From: Marinilabiliales bacterium
GTDB lineage: Bacteria; Bacteroidota; Bacteroidia; Bacteroidales; ML635J-15
DNA: 64,000 nucleotides
Assembly: GCA_002869385.1 (NCBI GenBank)
Contig: PKTB01000007.1
Coordinates: 206,729-270,728, forward strand
Direction of reading: 5' to 3'
Both the position numbers and the translations under genes were made by a program. Under the pieces are notes generated by a model that was not told the origin of the DNA, did no database searches, and was given only the letters and a program-made list of their open reading frames with translations. This document shows, piece after piece, positions 9,014 to 16,692 of this stretch. Position 1 is the first letter of the stretch. The number at the start of each line of letters is the position of its first letter.

Positions 9014-10861
9014 TTATTCAACAGTTACAGACTTAGCAAGATTCCTTGGTTGGTCGACATTACAACCTCTGTTAACTGCTATGTAATATGACATTAGCTG
9101 TAAAGGGACCACTGTTAGAAGTGGAGCAAGTGCAAAGTCTGATTTTGGGACCTCTATAACGTAATCTGCCATATTCTTAATAGTTGTGTCCCCTTCGGTT
9201 ACTATTGCAATAATAACACCTTTACGTGCTTTAACTTCTTGAATATTTGATACGATTTTATCATATGATTTATCCTTTGTTGCCAGAACTATAACAGGCA
9301 TTTTCTCATCGATAAGAGCGATTGGGCCATGTTTCATTTCTGCAGCTGGGTATCCTTCAGCATGTATGTACGAAATTTCTTTTAGCTTAAGAGCTCCTTC
9401 TAATGCTACAGGGAATAGATATCCTCGACCAAGATAAAGACTATTTGTTGCATTCGAAATCTTGTCTGAAATTTCTTTAATCTTTTCTGATTTATCAAGG
9501 ATTTTTTCAATTTTTTCTGGTATAGCATAAAGCTCATTTACTAATTCAGTAAACTCTTCTTTTGTTAAACCATTATTTGCTAAGCCAATTGACATTGCCA
9601 TCATTGTTAGCACAGTTACTTGTGCAGTAAAAGCTTTCGTAGAGGCAACACCAATTTCTGGTCCAGCATGAGTGAAAACTCCGGCAATCGTTTCACGCGG
9701 AATGCTGGCTCCAACAACATTGCAAACTCCCATAACAATAGCACCAGCTTCCTTCGCAAGTTGTATTGCAGCTAAAGTATCAGCAGTTTCTCCGCTCTGA
9801 CTTATTGCAATTACAATGTCTCCTTTATTAATTATTGGCTTTCTATATCTGAATTCTGATGCATATTCTACTTCTGTAGGTATTCTTGTAAATTCTTCAA
9901 ACAGGTATTCCCCAACCAAGCCGGCATGCCAACTTGTTCCACATGCAATAATAATTATTCTTTTGGCACCTTTTAAGTCTTCAAAAATATTGTGCAAACC
10001 TCCGAGTCTTAAGAACTTGGATTCAAAGTTTAAACGACCTCTGTATGTATCTCTGATTGCTTTAGGTTGTTCGTAAATTTCTTTGAGCATATAATGGTCG
10101 AAACCATTTTTTTCAATCTCACTAAGTTCAAGACTAATCTTATGAACATTTGGTTTTTGAGGAATGTTTTTAAGATTTTTCAAACTCAAACCTTTGTCAT
10201 CAATTACTGCAATATCATCATCATTAAGATAAATAACAGAATTTGTATATTCAATAATTGGTGTTGCATCAGATGCAATAAAATACTCGTCTTTCCCAAT
10301 ACCAATAACAAGGGGGCTCCCTTTTCTGGCTGCAATCATTTGATCAGGATAATCTTCGCAGAGAATGACTAATCCATAAGCACCTTCAACCATTTTTAAC
10401 GCAGACCTAACAGCTTCTTCAGGTGAAAAGGAAGTTCCGTTTTGATTGCGCATATAATAAAACTCAATAAGATTTGCTAAGATTTCTGTATCAGTCTCAC
10501 TTTCAAATTTGTAACCTTCTTTTTGTAAACCAGCTTTTAATTTTGCGTAGTTTTCAATAATTCCATTATGAATTATTACAAATTTTCCATTCATTGACTT
10601 ATGTGTATGTGCATTATTATCTGTTGGCTCACCATGAGTTGCCCAACGTGTATGCCCCATGCCAATGCGACCACTTATATCTTTATCTTTTGTTTGATTT
10701 TCGAGATCGCTAACTTTACCTTTACATTTATATACACGATAATCATTCTCACTTAATGCAATGCCAGCAGAGTCGTAGCCTCTGTATTCTAAGCGCTTTA
10801 GTCCTTTGATCAAGATGTCATAAGCATTACGATGACCAATATATCCAACAATTCCGCACAT
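9014..10861 (-). CDS. glmS: Glutamine-fructose-6-phosphate aminotransferase (isomerizing)
   Basis: Makes glucosamine-6-phosphate from fructose-6-phosphate and glutamine, the first step to UDP-GlcNAc for peptidoglycan and LPS. N-terminal glutaminase with catalytic Cys2 (MCGIVGYIGH), RYRGYDSAG-type motif, MGHTRWATHGEPT and HNGIIENY. Two SIS domains follow with ACGTSWHAG, SQSGETADT and the C-terminal signature DQPRNLAKSVTVE. Length 615 is typical. Residue 86 is Thr in NAHTH where NAHPH is nearly invariant; CCA to ACA is a single C-to-A change. It lies upstream of porW and downstream of the DUF4270 gene on the same strand, and is probably transcribed with DUF4270 (12-base gap). No ribozyme was recognised upstream. 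Confidence 0.97.
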   Translation of the reverse strand: MCGIVGYIGHRNAYDILIKGLKRLEYRGYDSAGIALSENDYRVYKCKGKVSDLENQTKDKDISGRIGMGHTRWATHGEPTDNNAHTHKSMNGKFVIIHNGIIENYAKLKAGLQKEGYKFESETDTEILANLIEFYYMRNQNGTSFSPEEAVRSALKMVEGAYGLVILCEDYPDQMIAARKGSPLVIGIGKDEYFIASDATPIIEYTNSVIYLNDDDIAVIDDKGLSLKNLKNIPQKPNVHKISLELSEIEKNGFDHYMLKEIYEQPKAIRDTYRGRLNFESKFLRLGGLHNIFEDLKGAKRIIIIACGTSWHAGLVGEYLFEEFTRIPTEVEYASEFRYRKPIINKGDIVIAISQSGETADTLAAIQLAKEAGAIVMGVCNVVGASIPRETIAGVFTHAGPEIGVASTKAFTAQVTVLTMMAMSIGLANNGLTKEEFTELVNELYAIPEKIEKILDKSEKIKEISDKISNATNSLYLGRGYLFPVALEGALKLKEISYIHAEGYPAAEMKHGPIALIDEKMPVIVLATKDKSYDKIVSNIQEVKARKGVIIAIVTEGDTTIKNMADYVIEVPKSDFALAPLLTVVPLQLMSYYIAVNRGCNVDQPRNLAKSVTVE

Positions 10862-10873
10862 AGTTAATTAGTT

Positions 10874-12133
10874 TTAATACTTTGAATAATAAATTTCAAG
10901 TTGAATTCCTTTTGGTTCATCCTGTGAATTGTCAATAATAGCTCTGTATGGAATTGTTCTGTTGTCGGTAGCAAACAGATATAAACCATAGTCAGTGTTT
11001 CCATTAACTAATTCCTGGATATGGAAAGGTAGATTAAAAGAATAAGTATTATTTGTCTCGTCATATTCACCACCAAAATTCAATGTGTTAACTTTATAAT
11101 CAGTAACAAAATCATATAACCCTGTTTCTAATATAGCTACAAGAGTTAATTGAGGAGGTGCAACAAATACAGTTTCATTATAATCTTCTTCTAAACTAAT
11201 GATAAGTTTTGCTTTATTGATTGCAATATTTGTAGAATCAAAAAGAGTTTCTAATTCCGGAAAAAATATTTTAGACTTTAATCCACCAAGACTTTGAATA
11301 TAACAATTTTCATAAAGCAGAGTTGTGTAAAGTAATGCAGCTTGAACCTCAGTGCTAGCTGTGGTGTAGTCATGCTCAAACATATTTATTGTCGCGGATT
11401 TGGTGTTTATGAGGAATTCAAACTCAGAAGTGTCATTATAATAAAGTATCATTCTTGAATCTTCATCATAAAGATTAAAATTATATATACATCCATCTGC
11501 CACTACATATTCAGTAGAAATATAAAGACCTTTAAAGAATGGTAAAAACACATCATTATCAACAAAGTAATCTATATTATTTGGATCTATAAATTCATTT
11601 GCCAGATCTTCATGTAAATCTATTGTTACAAGGCTGTCATCTGCAGGAATATTAAGCTCTATACTGGTTAAGAGTTCAATCTCAGATGCATCCGGTTTGA
11701 AGTCAGAATAATACACAGAGTCTATATAAACATCAGTTAGTAATCTATAGATGTTTATTGTCTGACTGGTGCTTGAATCTCCATAATGAAAATCATACTT
11801 AAGGTGTAACTCCAGTGAATTGACAGTTTCAACTTCTGAGAAGTCTACATTATTACTTGATATTCTTGTTTGACAGATGAAACTAGCTTTTGTAAAACCA
11901 AAGTCAGGGTCGAAAAAGCTTCCTAAAGTAGCAATAGTTCTTTCGTCTGTTGAAATTGATTCGTCAAGTACAGTGAAACACTCAACACCTATCGTATCAC
12001 ACACTAAATCCATTTTGTCTGATCCGGGAATAAGCCCAAGACCAATTACAGAATATTCATTTTCACATGATGAAAAAAGTACTCCGAAACCTAACAATAG
12101 GATAATAAACAGAAACTGGAATTTGTTTTTCAT
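10874..12133 (-). CDS. DUF4270 family lipoprotein
   Basis: A 419-residue lipoprotein with signal peptide and lipobox (LFSSCENE). It shows the DUF4270 pattern: an early GLGLIPGSDKM motif, ATLGSFFDPDFGFTKASF, a long beta-rich body (about residues 80-400) and a short C-terminal strand (QLEIYYSKY). Family members are Bacteroidota surface or periplasmic lipoproteins without a proven function. It is encoded four bases downstream of the glycogen-synthase-like gene, an order (synthase, DUF4270, often near panC) seen in many Bacteroidota. No internal stop. A link to surface polysaccharide would be inference only. Confidence 0.88.
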   Translation of the reverse strand: MKNKFQFLFIILLLGFGVLFSSCENEYSVIGLGLIPGSDKMDLVCDTIGVECFTVLDESISTDERTIATLGSFFDPDFGFTKASFICQTRISSNNVDFSEVETVNSLELHLKYDFHYGDSSTSQTINIYRLLTDVYIDSVYYSDFKPDASEIELLTSIELNIPADDSLVTIDLHEDLANEFIDPNNIDYFVDNDVFLPFFKGLYISTEYVVADGCIYNFNLYDEDSRMILYYNDTSEFEFLINTKSATINMFEHDYTTASTEVQAALLYTTLLYENCYIQSLGGLKSKIFFPELETLFDSTNIAINKAKLIISLEEDYNETVFVAPPQLTLVAILETGLYDFVTDYKVNTLNFGGEYDETNNTYSFNLPFHIQELVNGNTDYGLYLFATDNRTIPYRAIIDNSQDEPKGIQLEIYYSKY

Positions 12134-12137
12134 TTAA

Positions 12138-12944
12138 TTACTTAGAAATTAGTTTATCATAGAATTCGTTATACTTATCGATATAACTATCTTCATCCTG
12201 AGGTTTTAAGAATGGTTTTCCTGAATCGGTTATTAGACCTTTAGTATCTTCATCAAGAGAATTTGATCCCATAATCAAACCATCAGCATATTGAATGGCA
12301 AACTTGGTCATATTGTTCCAATCAGGAGTTTTAATTGTTTCTACATCATCAGGATGAATATCGTTTTCGATAAGTTTGTTAGATAAATCGGGGTTGAGAG
12401 GATTTTTAAATTTGTCATTATAGACAGAATAGATAATTTTGAAATCGTTCTCAAATAAAGGATCCTGACTGTAGATTTTTTTCATATAAAAAGGGACTAG
12501 AGATGTAAACCAACCATGACAATGAATAATGTCTGGAGCCCATCCTAGTTTTTTTACTGTTTCAATAACTCCTCTTGAGTAAAATATTGCTCTTTCGTCA
12601 TTGTCAGCAAATTCTTTTCCTTTTTCAGTTAATGCATGTTTTCTACTGAAAAAATCCTCATTGTCAATGAAATATACTTGCATTCTTGCAGGTTGAATAG
12701 AAGCAACTTTAATTACAAGTGGGTGGTCTGTGTCATTAATTACCAGATTCATTCCACTAAGTCGAATCACTTCATGCAGCTGGTTTCTACGTTCATTGAT
12801 ATTCCCGAATTTTGGTAAGAATGTGCGGATTTCTCTGTCACGCTCCTGGATACCCTGAGGAAGATGTCTTCCAATTAAAGACATTTCTGTTTCCGGTAAA
12901 TAAGGTGTAATCTCCTGAGTAACAAAAAGAACTTTTAATTTCAT
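12138..12944 (-). CDS. Short glycogen/starch synthase-like protein (GT5 N-terminal domain only)
   Basis: A 268-residue protein matching the N-terminal Rossmann half of GT5 glycogen synthase: LFVTQEITPYLPETEMSLIG, LPQGIQERDREIRTFLPKFG, INERRNQLHEVIRLSG, PDIIHCHGWFTSLVPFYMK. The C-terminal donor-binding half is absent, which is normal for this short Bacteroidota subfamily rather than a truncation. Whether it makes glucan is uncertain. It is divergently arranged with panC, sharing a roughly 195-base upstream region. In subfamily members the gene is usually followed by DUF4270, as here. Confidence 0.85.
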   Translation of the reverse strand: MKLKVLFVTQEITPYLPETEMSLIGRHLPQGIQERDREIRTFLPKFGNINERRNQLHEVIRLSGMNLVINDTDHPLVIKVASIQPARMQVYFIDNEDFFSRKHALTEKGKEFADNDERAIFYSRGVIETVKKLGWAPDIIHCHGWFTSLVPFYMKKIYSQDPLFENDFKIIYSVYNDKFKNPLNPDLSNKLIENDIHPDDVETIKTPDWNNMTKFAIQYADGLIMGSNSLDEDTKGLITDSGKPFLKPQDEDSYIDKYNEFYDKLISK

Positions 12945-13094
12945 AATCTCTAATAATGTTTTATTAATAGGTCACAAAAATATAAAAAATTTTTCATATT
13001 TCCGCACATCTGTCATTAACGATTTATATTGATTTTTATTGTACTCCTAATAATTAGATAGATTTTGAAGAAGGTCGTTACAAACTTATTGATA

Positions 13095-13125
13095 TTTGTT
13101 ATTATTACTCATTTATTTATCTTCG
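13095..13125 (+). promoter_or_regulatory. Probable promoter of panC
   Basis: TTTG at 13095-13098 (-33 element) and TATCTTCG at 13118-13125 (near TAnnTTTG, -7 element), separated by 19 bases, fit the Bacteroidota sigma factor consensus. The -7 element ends 14 bases before the ATG at 13140, which supports that ATG over an upstream TTG at 13065. Confidence 0.5.
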
Positions 13126-13139
13126 CAAAAAAAATAGTG

Positions 13140-13988
13140 ATGGAAATTATCAAAACAGTTGAAGACTTAGTTGCTAGAAGAGAAGAATTGGAGGGAGTTT
13201 ATCAAACAATTGGTTTTGTGCCAACCATGGGTGCGCTACACAAGGGGCATATTTCTTTAGTTGAAAAATCAGTTAAAGAATCTGACTATACGATTGTCTC
13301 AGTTTTTGTTAATCCAAAGCAATTTAATGAACAAAGCGATTTTGATAATTACCCTGTTAATTATAGTTCAGATCTGAAATTACTGGAATACTCAGGTTGT
13401 GATATGGTTTTTATGCCTAAAAGTGATGATATTTATTCGGATTATGATGGTTTTGAGATTGACTTTGGAGGGTTAGATAAGGTTTATGAGGGGGAATTTA
13501 GACCTGGTCATTTTCAGGGCGTTGTAGATGTTGTTTACAGGCTTTTTGATCTTGTTAAGCCACAAAAATCATATTTTGGACAGAAGGATTTTCAGCAACT
13601 CGCTATTATTAAAAGGCTTGTTTCAGAAGCGAATTTAAAAATTGAAATAGTTTCATGTCCTATTGTTAGAGAAGATAGCGGTTTGGCAATGAGTAGTAGA
13701 AATGAGCGATTAAGTAATGAAAATAGACTTGTAGCTTCTGAGATATATAGGGAGATGCAAGTAGTAGCAACTGAAATGAAAATAGGAGATTCTACTTCTT
13801 TATTTGCTGAGAGATTTAACTCACGAATGGAGAAAATCGATGTTATGAAGCCAGAATACTGTATTTTTTGTCATCCTGATAGTTTGCAAAAAATTAAAAA
13901 AGTAGAAAAAAACACAGTGCTTGTAATGTGTGTAGCGGTGTTGTGTACAAATGTTAGATTAATTGATAATATTATTTTGGTGTTTTAA
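13140..13988 (+). CDS. panC: Pantothenate synthetase (pantoate-beta-alanine ligase)
   Basis: Joins pantoate and beta-alanine with ATP to give pantothenate. The start at 13140 gives MEIIKTVEDL, the usual beginning; a longer frame from 13065 adds a non-homologous hydrophobic stretch and would overlap the promoter. Motifs: GFVPTMGALHKGHISLV (HxGH nucleotide site, near residues 28-45), FVNPKQFNEQSDFDNYP, YFGQKDFQQLAIIKRL, REDSGLAMSSRN (KMSKS-equivalent). The 282-residue length is normal. The last 25 residues (AVLCTNVRLIDNI) depart from the usual A-x-x-G-K/N-x-RLIDN pattern: Cys-Thr stands where Val-Gly or Ala-Gly is expected. panD follows, so the two last CoA-precursor steps sit together. Confidence 0.95.
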   Translation: MEIIKTVEDLVARREELEGVYQTIGFVPTMGALHKGHISLVEKSVKESDYTIVSVFVNPKQFNEQSDFDNYPVNYSSDLKLLEYSGCDMVFMPKSDDIYSDYDGFEIDFGGLDKVYEGEFRPGHFQGVVDVVYRLFDLVKPQKSYFGQKDFQQLAIIKRLVSEANLKIEIVSCPIVREDSGLAMSSRNERLSNENRLVASEIYREMQVVATEMKIGDSTSLFAERFNSRMEKIDVMKPEYCIFCHPDSLQKIKKVEKNTVLVMCVAVLCTNVRLIDNIILVF

Positions 13989-14008
13989 ATAAGTATTATT
14001 TAACTTTG
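13976..14008 (+). promoter_or_regulatory. Probable promoter of panD
   Basis: TTTG at 13976-13979 and a perfect TAnnTTTG box (TAACTTTG) at 14001-14008 with 21 bases between, ending 23 bases upstream of the panD ATG. The -33 element lies in the last codons of panC, so panD-hldE can be expressed on its own. Confidence 0.55.
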
Positions 14009-14031
14009 CACCGATTTATCATTTTTGTTTT

Positions 14032-14382
14032 ATGAATATCGAAGTTGTAAAATCTAAAATACACAAAGTAAGAGTTACTGAGGCGAACTTACAATATGTT
14101 GGAAGTATAACAATCGATGAAGATTTGATGATGGCTTCTAATATTATTGAACACGAAAAAGTTCAGGTGGTTAATATAAATAATGGTGAACGTTTTGAGA
14201 CTTATGTTATAAAAGGAGAGGCTGGCTCAGGCGTGATTTGTCTCAATGGTCCTGCAGCCAGAAAGGTTGCAGTTGATGATATAGTAATCATTATTTCTTA
14301 TGCTTCTATGGATTTTGAAGAAGCTAAAAGCTTTAAACCATCATTTATATTTCCTGATACAAAAACAAACTCAATAATCTAA
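14032..14382 (+). CDS. panD: Aspartate 1-decarboxylase proenzyme
   Basis: Decarboxylates aspartate to beta-alanine for pantothenate. It is made as a proenzyme that self-cleaves at Gly24-Ser25 (YVGSITID) to form the pyruvoyl cofactor; both residues are present. Further motifs: IEVVKSKIH at the N-terminus, [27 protein letters not shown] and the C-terminal [12 protein letters not shown]. The 116-residue length is typical. It sits 43 bases behind panC and overlaps the next gene by one base (TAATG), indicating translational coupling. Confidence 0.96.
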   Translation: MNIEVVKSKIHKVRVTEANLQYVGSITIDEDLMMASNIIEHEKVQVVNINNGERFETYVIKGEAGSGVICLNGPAARKVAVDDIVIIISYASMDFEEAKSFKPSFIFPDTKTNSII

Positions 14383-14864
14383 TGGATACTTTTGATCTTA
14401 TTAATGAGAAGATCGTCAAAAGAAATGCTATTACATCATACGTTCTTGATTGGAGAAAAAACAAAAACTCAATAGTTTTTACTAATGGTTGTTTTGATGT
14501 ATTGCATTACGGACATATAAATTACTTAGCACAGGCAAAAGATCTTGGGCACAAATTAATTATTGGATTAAACTCTGACGAATCTGTGACGAGATTAAAA
14601 GGAGAGGGGCGTCCTGTTAATAATGTCAAAGCAAGAGCGACTTTACTTGCAGCATTATCTATTGTTGATGCGGTTGTCGTTTTTGAAGAAGATACACCTG
14701 AAAGCTTAATAAAACAAATAATACCTGATGTATTAGTTAAGGGTGGTGATTATAAATATGAAGATATTGTTGGTGCAGACTATGTCAGTGCTAATGGAGG
14801 GCTTGTTGAAGTAATAAAATTTGTTGATGGTTATTCATCAACAGAAATATTAAAAAAATTGTGA
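14382..14864 (+). CDS. rfaE2: D-glycero-beta-D-manno-heptose 1-phosphate adenylyltransferase (RfaE2 type)
   Basis: Cytidylyltransferase-fold enzyme forming ADP-heptose for LPS core. This stand-alone domain (160 residues) corresponds to the C-terminal half of HldE. Motifs: FTNGCFDVLHYGHINYLAQA (HxGH at the nucleotide site), LIIGLNSDESVTRLKGEGRPVN, VVFEEDTPESLI, PDVLVKGGDYKYEDIVGAD and the C-terminal GYSSTEILKKL. It shares a one-base overlap with panD, an arrangement common in Bacteroidota without an obvious metabolic link. Confidence 0.92.
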   Translation: MDTFDLINEKIVKRNAITSYVLDWRKNKNSIVFTNGCFDVLHYGHINYLAQAKDLGHKLIIGLNSDESVTRLKGEGRPVNNVKARATLLAALSIVDAVVVFEEDTPESLIKQIIPDVLVKGGDYKYEDIVGADYVSANGGLVEVIKFVDGYSSTEILKKL

Positions 14865-14889
14865 CCAAATAAATAATTTTATATATTTG
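14859..14889 (+). promoter_or_regulatory. Probable promoter of the small lipoprotein gene
   Basis: TTG at 14859-14861 and TATATTTG at 14882-14889 (exact TAnnTTTG), 20 bases apart, 24 bases upstream of the ATG at 14914. Confidence 0.5.
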
Positions 14890-14913
14890 TAGATTGAACT
14901 AAATAGGTTTATC

Positions 14914-15321
14914 ATGAAAAACGGAAAAATATTATTGATAATTGCAGGTGTTGTTTTGCTTATTGCTAGCTGTAAGAACGTTCCTGAAGAAATAATCGGA
15001 ACTTGGAACTTTCAAACTTTCGATACACAACCACAGGGAGTTGTTACATGGACTTTTAAAGAAGATGGACAGTTGATAAGAATAATGACTAATAATGATG
15101 GTATTCATTTTGATACTTGTAATTATGTGATTGATAAGTCAATGTTTAAATCTCAAATTACTATTAGTGGAAGTGATCCATTAACGGGATATACATCATT
15201 GGATGGTATTTATAGAATTGATAAATTCAAAGATGATATTCTTATTATGACACGTGAGCGTCTTTCCGATGATGAGGTTAATGGAGCATACTTAAGATGT
15301 GAGATGCAAAGGAAATTGTAA
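14914..15321 (+). CDS. Small lipoprotein, lipocalin-like
   Basis: A 135-residue protein with a signal peptide and lipobox (LIASCKNVPEE). The body has the form of small Bacteroidota lipocalin-like proteins: I-x-G-T-W-N-F near the start, repeated beta strands with WTFKEDGQLI and a C-terminal LRCEMQRKL. Probably anchored in the outer membrane facing the periplasm; ligand unknown. It precedes radA by two bases, so the pair may be co-transcribed. Confidence 0.7.
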   Translation: MKNGKILLIIAGVVLLIASCKNVPEEIIGTWNFQTFDTQPQGVVTWTFKEDGQLIRIMTNNDGIHFDTCNYVIDKSMFKSQITISGSDPLTGYTSLDGIYRIDKFKDDILIMTRERLSDDEVNGAYLRCEMQRKL

Positions 15322-15323
15322 GC

Positions 15324-16685
15324 ATGGCAGAAGATAAAACAGTTTTTGTTTGTCAAAACTGTGGATATATATCGCCCAAATGGGCAGGCAAGTGTTCCAA
15401 CTGTAATAGTTGGAATTCTTTTATAGAGGAGGTGCAACAAGCTCCTGTAAAATCAGGTAAATCAAGAACAGAACCAAAACCTGGTAATGCTATAAAAATC
15501 AAAGATATTTCTAAAAAGAAAATTGACAGGATTAATTTACCTTATTCTGAGTTTAATCGTGTTTTAGGAGGAGGATTAGTTCCAGGCTCTTTAGTATTAC
15601 TCGGTGGTGAACCCGGGATTGGAAAATCTACTTTGATTTTGCAAACTGTCTTAAACCTTAAATGTACTAATGTATTATATGTGTCAGGTGAGGAAAGTGA
15701 AAATCAGATAAAACTTCGTGCAGAGCGTATCGGAATTAATAACGAGGATTGCTACATATATACTGAGACAAATATTGAAAAAATTCTTTCTACAATAAAA
15801 TCAGTTCAACCTGAGATAATCGTTATTGATTCAGTTCAAACAATAGCATCTGAGATGTTGACATCATCTCCGGTAACAGTTAGCCAAATTAGAGAAAGTA
15901 CTCGTATACTACAAGAGTATGCTAAGGAAAATGACGTGCCTGTAATATTAATAGGACATATAAATAAAGAAGGAGATATTGCTGGACCAATGTCACTTGA
16001 ACATATTGTAGATGCTGTTTTTCAATTTGAAGGAGATAATAACCATTATTACAGGCTTCTCAGACCAAAGAAAAATAGATTTGGTTAAACTTATGAAATA
16101 GGTGTTTTTGAGATGCTGAATTATGGTTTGAAAGAGATTATAGATGCCGGAAACATATTACTTTCAGAAGAAAACGTTGGTTTGAGTGGCGTGGCTTATG
16201 GGACTATAGCGGAAGGGACAAGGTCTTTAATGATTGAAATCCAGACGTTGATCGGGAATGCTGTTTACAGTAGCCCTCAACGAACAGCAACAGGATTTGA
16301 TAGTAAGCGATTTCAGATTATACTTGCAGTAATAGAAAAGCGTTTAGGTTTGCATCTTAGCCAAAAAGATGCGTTTATTAATATTGCCGGAGGGATTAAA
16401 GTTAAGGATACAGCTTCAGATTTATCCGTTTTAGCATCTGTTATTTCATCATATTATGATAAGCCGATTGTAGAGAATACATGTTTTATTGGCGAATTGG
16501 GTTTGTCAGGACAAATTAGACCAGTTTCATTTATTGATAAAAGAGTAAGTGAAGCAGTAAGGTTAGGATTCAAAAATATCTACATTTCATCGTCACAAAA
16601 ATCTGAGATAAATAAAAACTACCCGGGAGTCCGGGCAGTTAGTGATGTTAAAGATTTTGCTGCAAAGTTGTTTCGCAGTAATTAA
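15324..16685 (+). CDS. radA: RadA DNA repair ATPase, in-frame TAA at a conserved Ser
   Basis: Bacterial RadA/Sms helicase promoting branch migration in recombination. Order: four-Cys zinc finger (CQNCGYISPKWAGKCSNC, residues 9-26), Walker A GGEPGIGKSTLILQ (about 93-106), Walker B IIVIDSVQT, RadA motif KNRFG, and a C-terminal Lon-protease-like domain (DLSVLASVISSYY..., GELGLSGQIRPV). The 453-codon frame is standard, but TAA stands at 16086-16088 in KNRFG-stop-TYEIGVFEM. In homologues this position is Ser (KNRFGST.E.G..EM), so TAA replaces Ser; TCA to TAA is one C-to-A change. The KNRFG motif is essential in RadA, and a protein ending here would lack the Lon-like domain. Confidence 0.95.
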
Positions 16686-16692
16686 TTTCTAA

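Noticed and set aside
9816..10372. Open frames on the plus strand opposite glmS, and similar antisense frames elsewhere
   Set aside because: They are shadows of strongly conserved genes on the other strand, and their translations have no recognisable motif.
12138..12944. Truncated glycogen synthase (pseudogene)
   Set aside because: The 268-residue form matches a regular short subfamily in Bacteroidota, with a natural C-terminus and stop.
13065..13139. Longer panC start at 13065
   Set aside because: The added residues are hydrophobic and absent from the family, and they overlap a good promoter; ATG 13140 gives the standard N-terminus.
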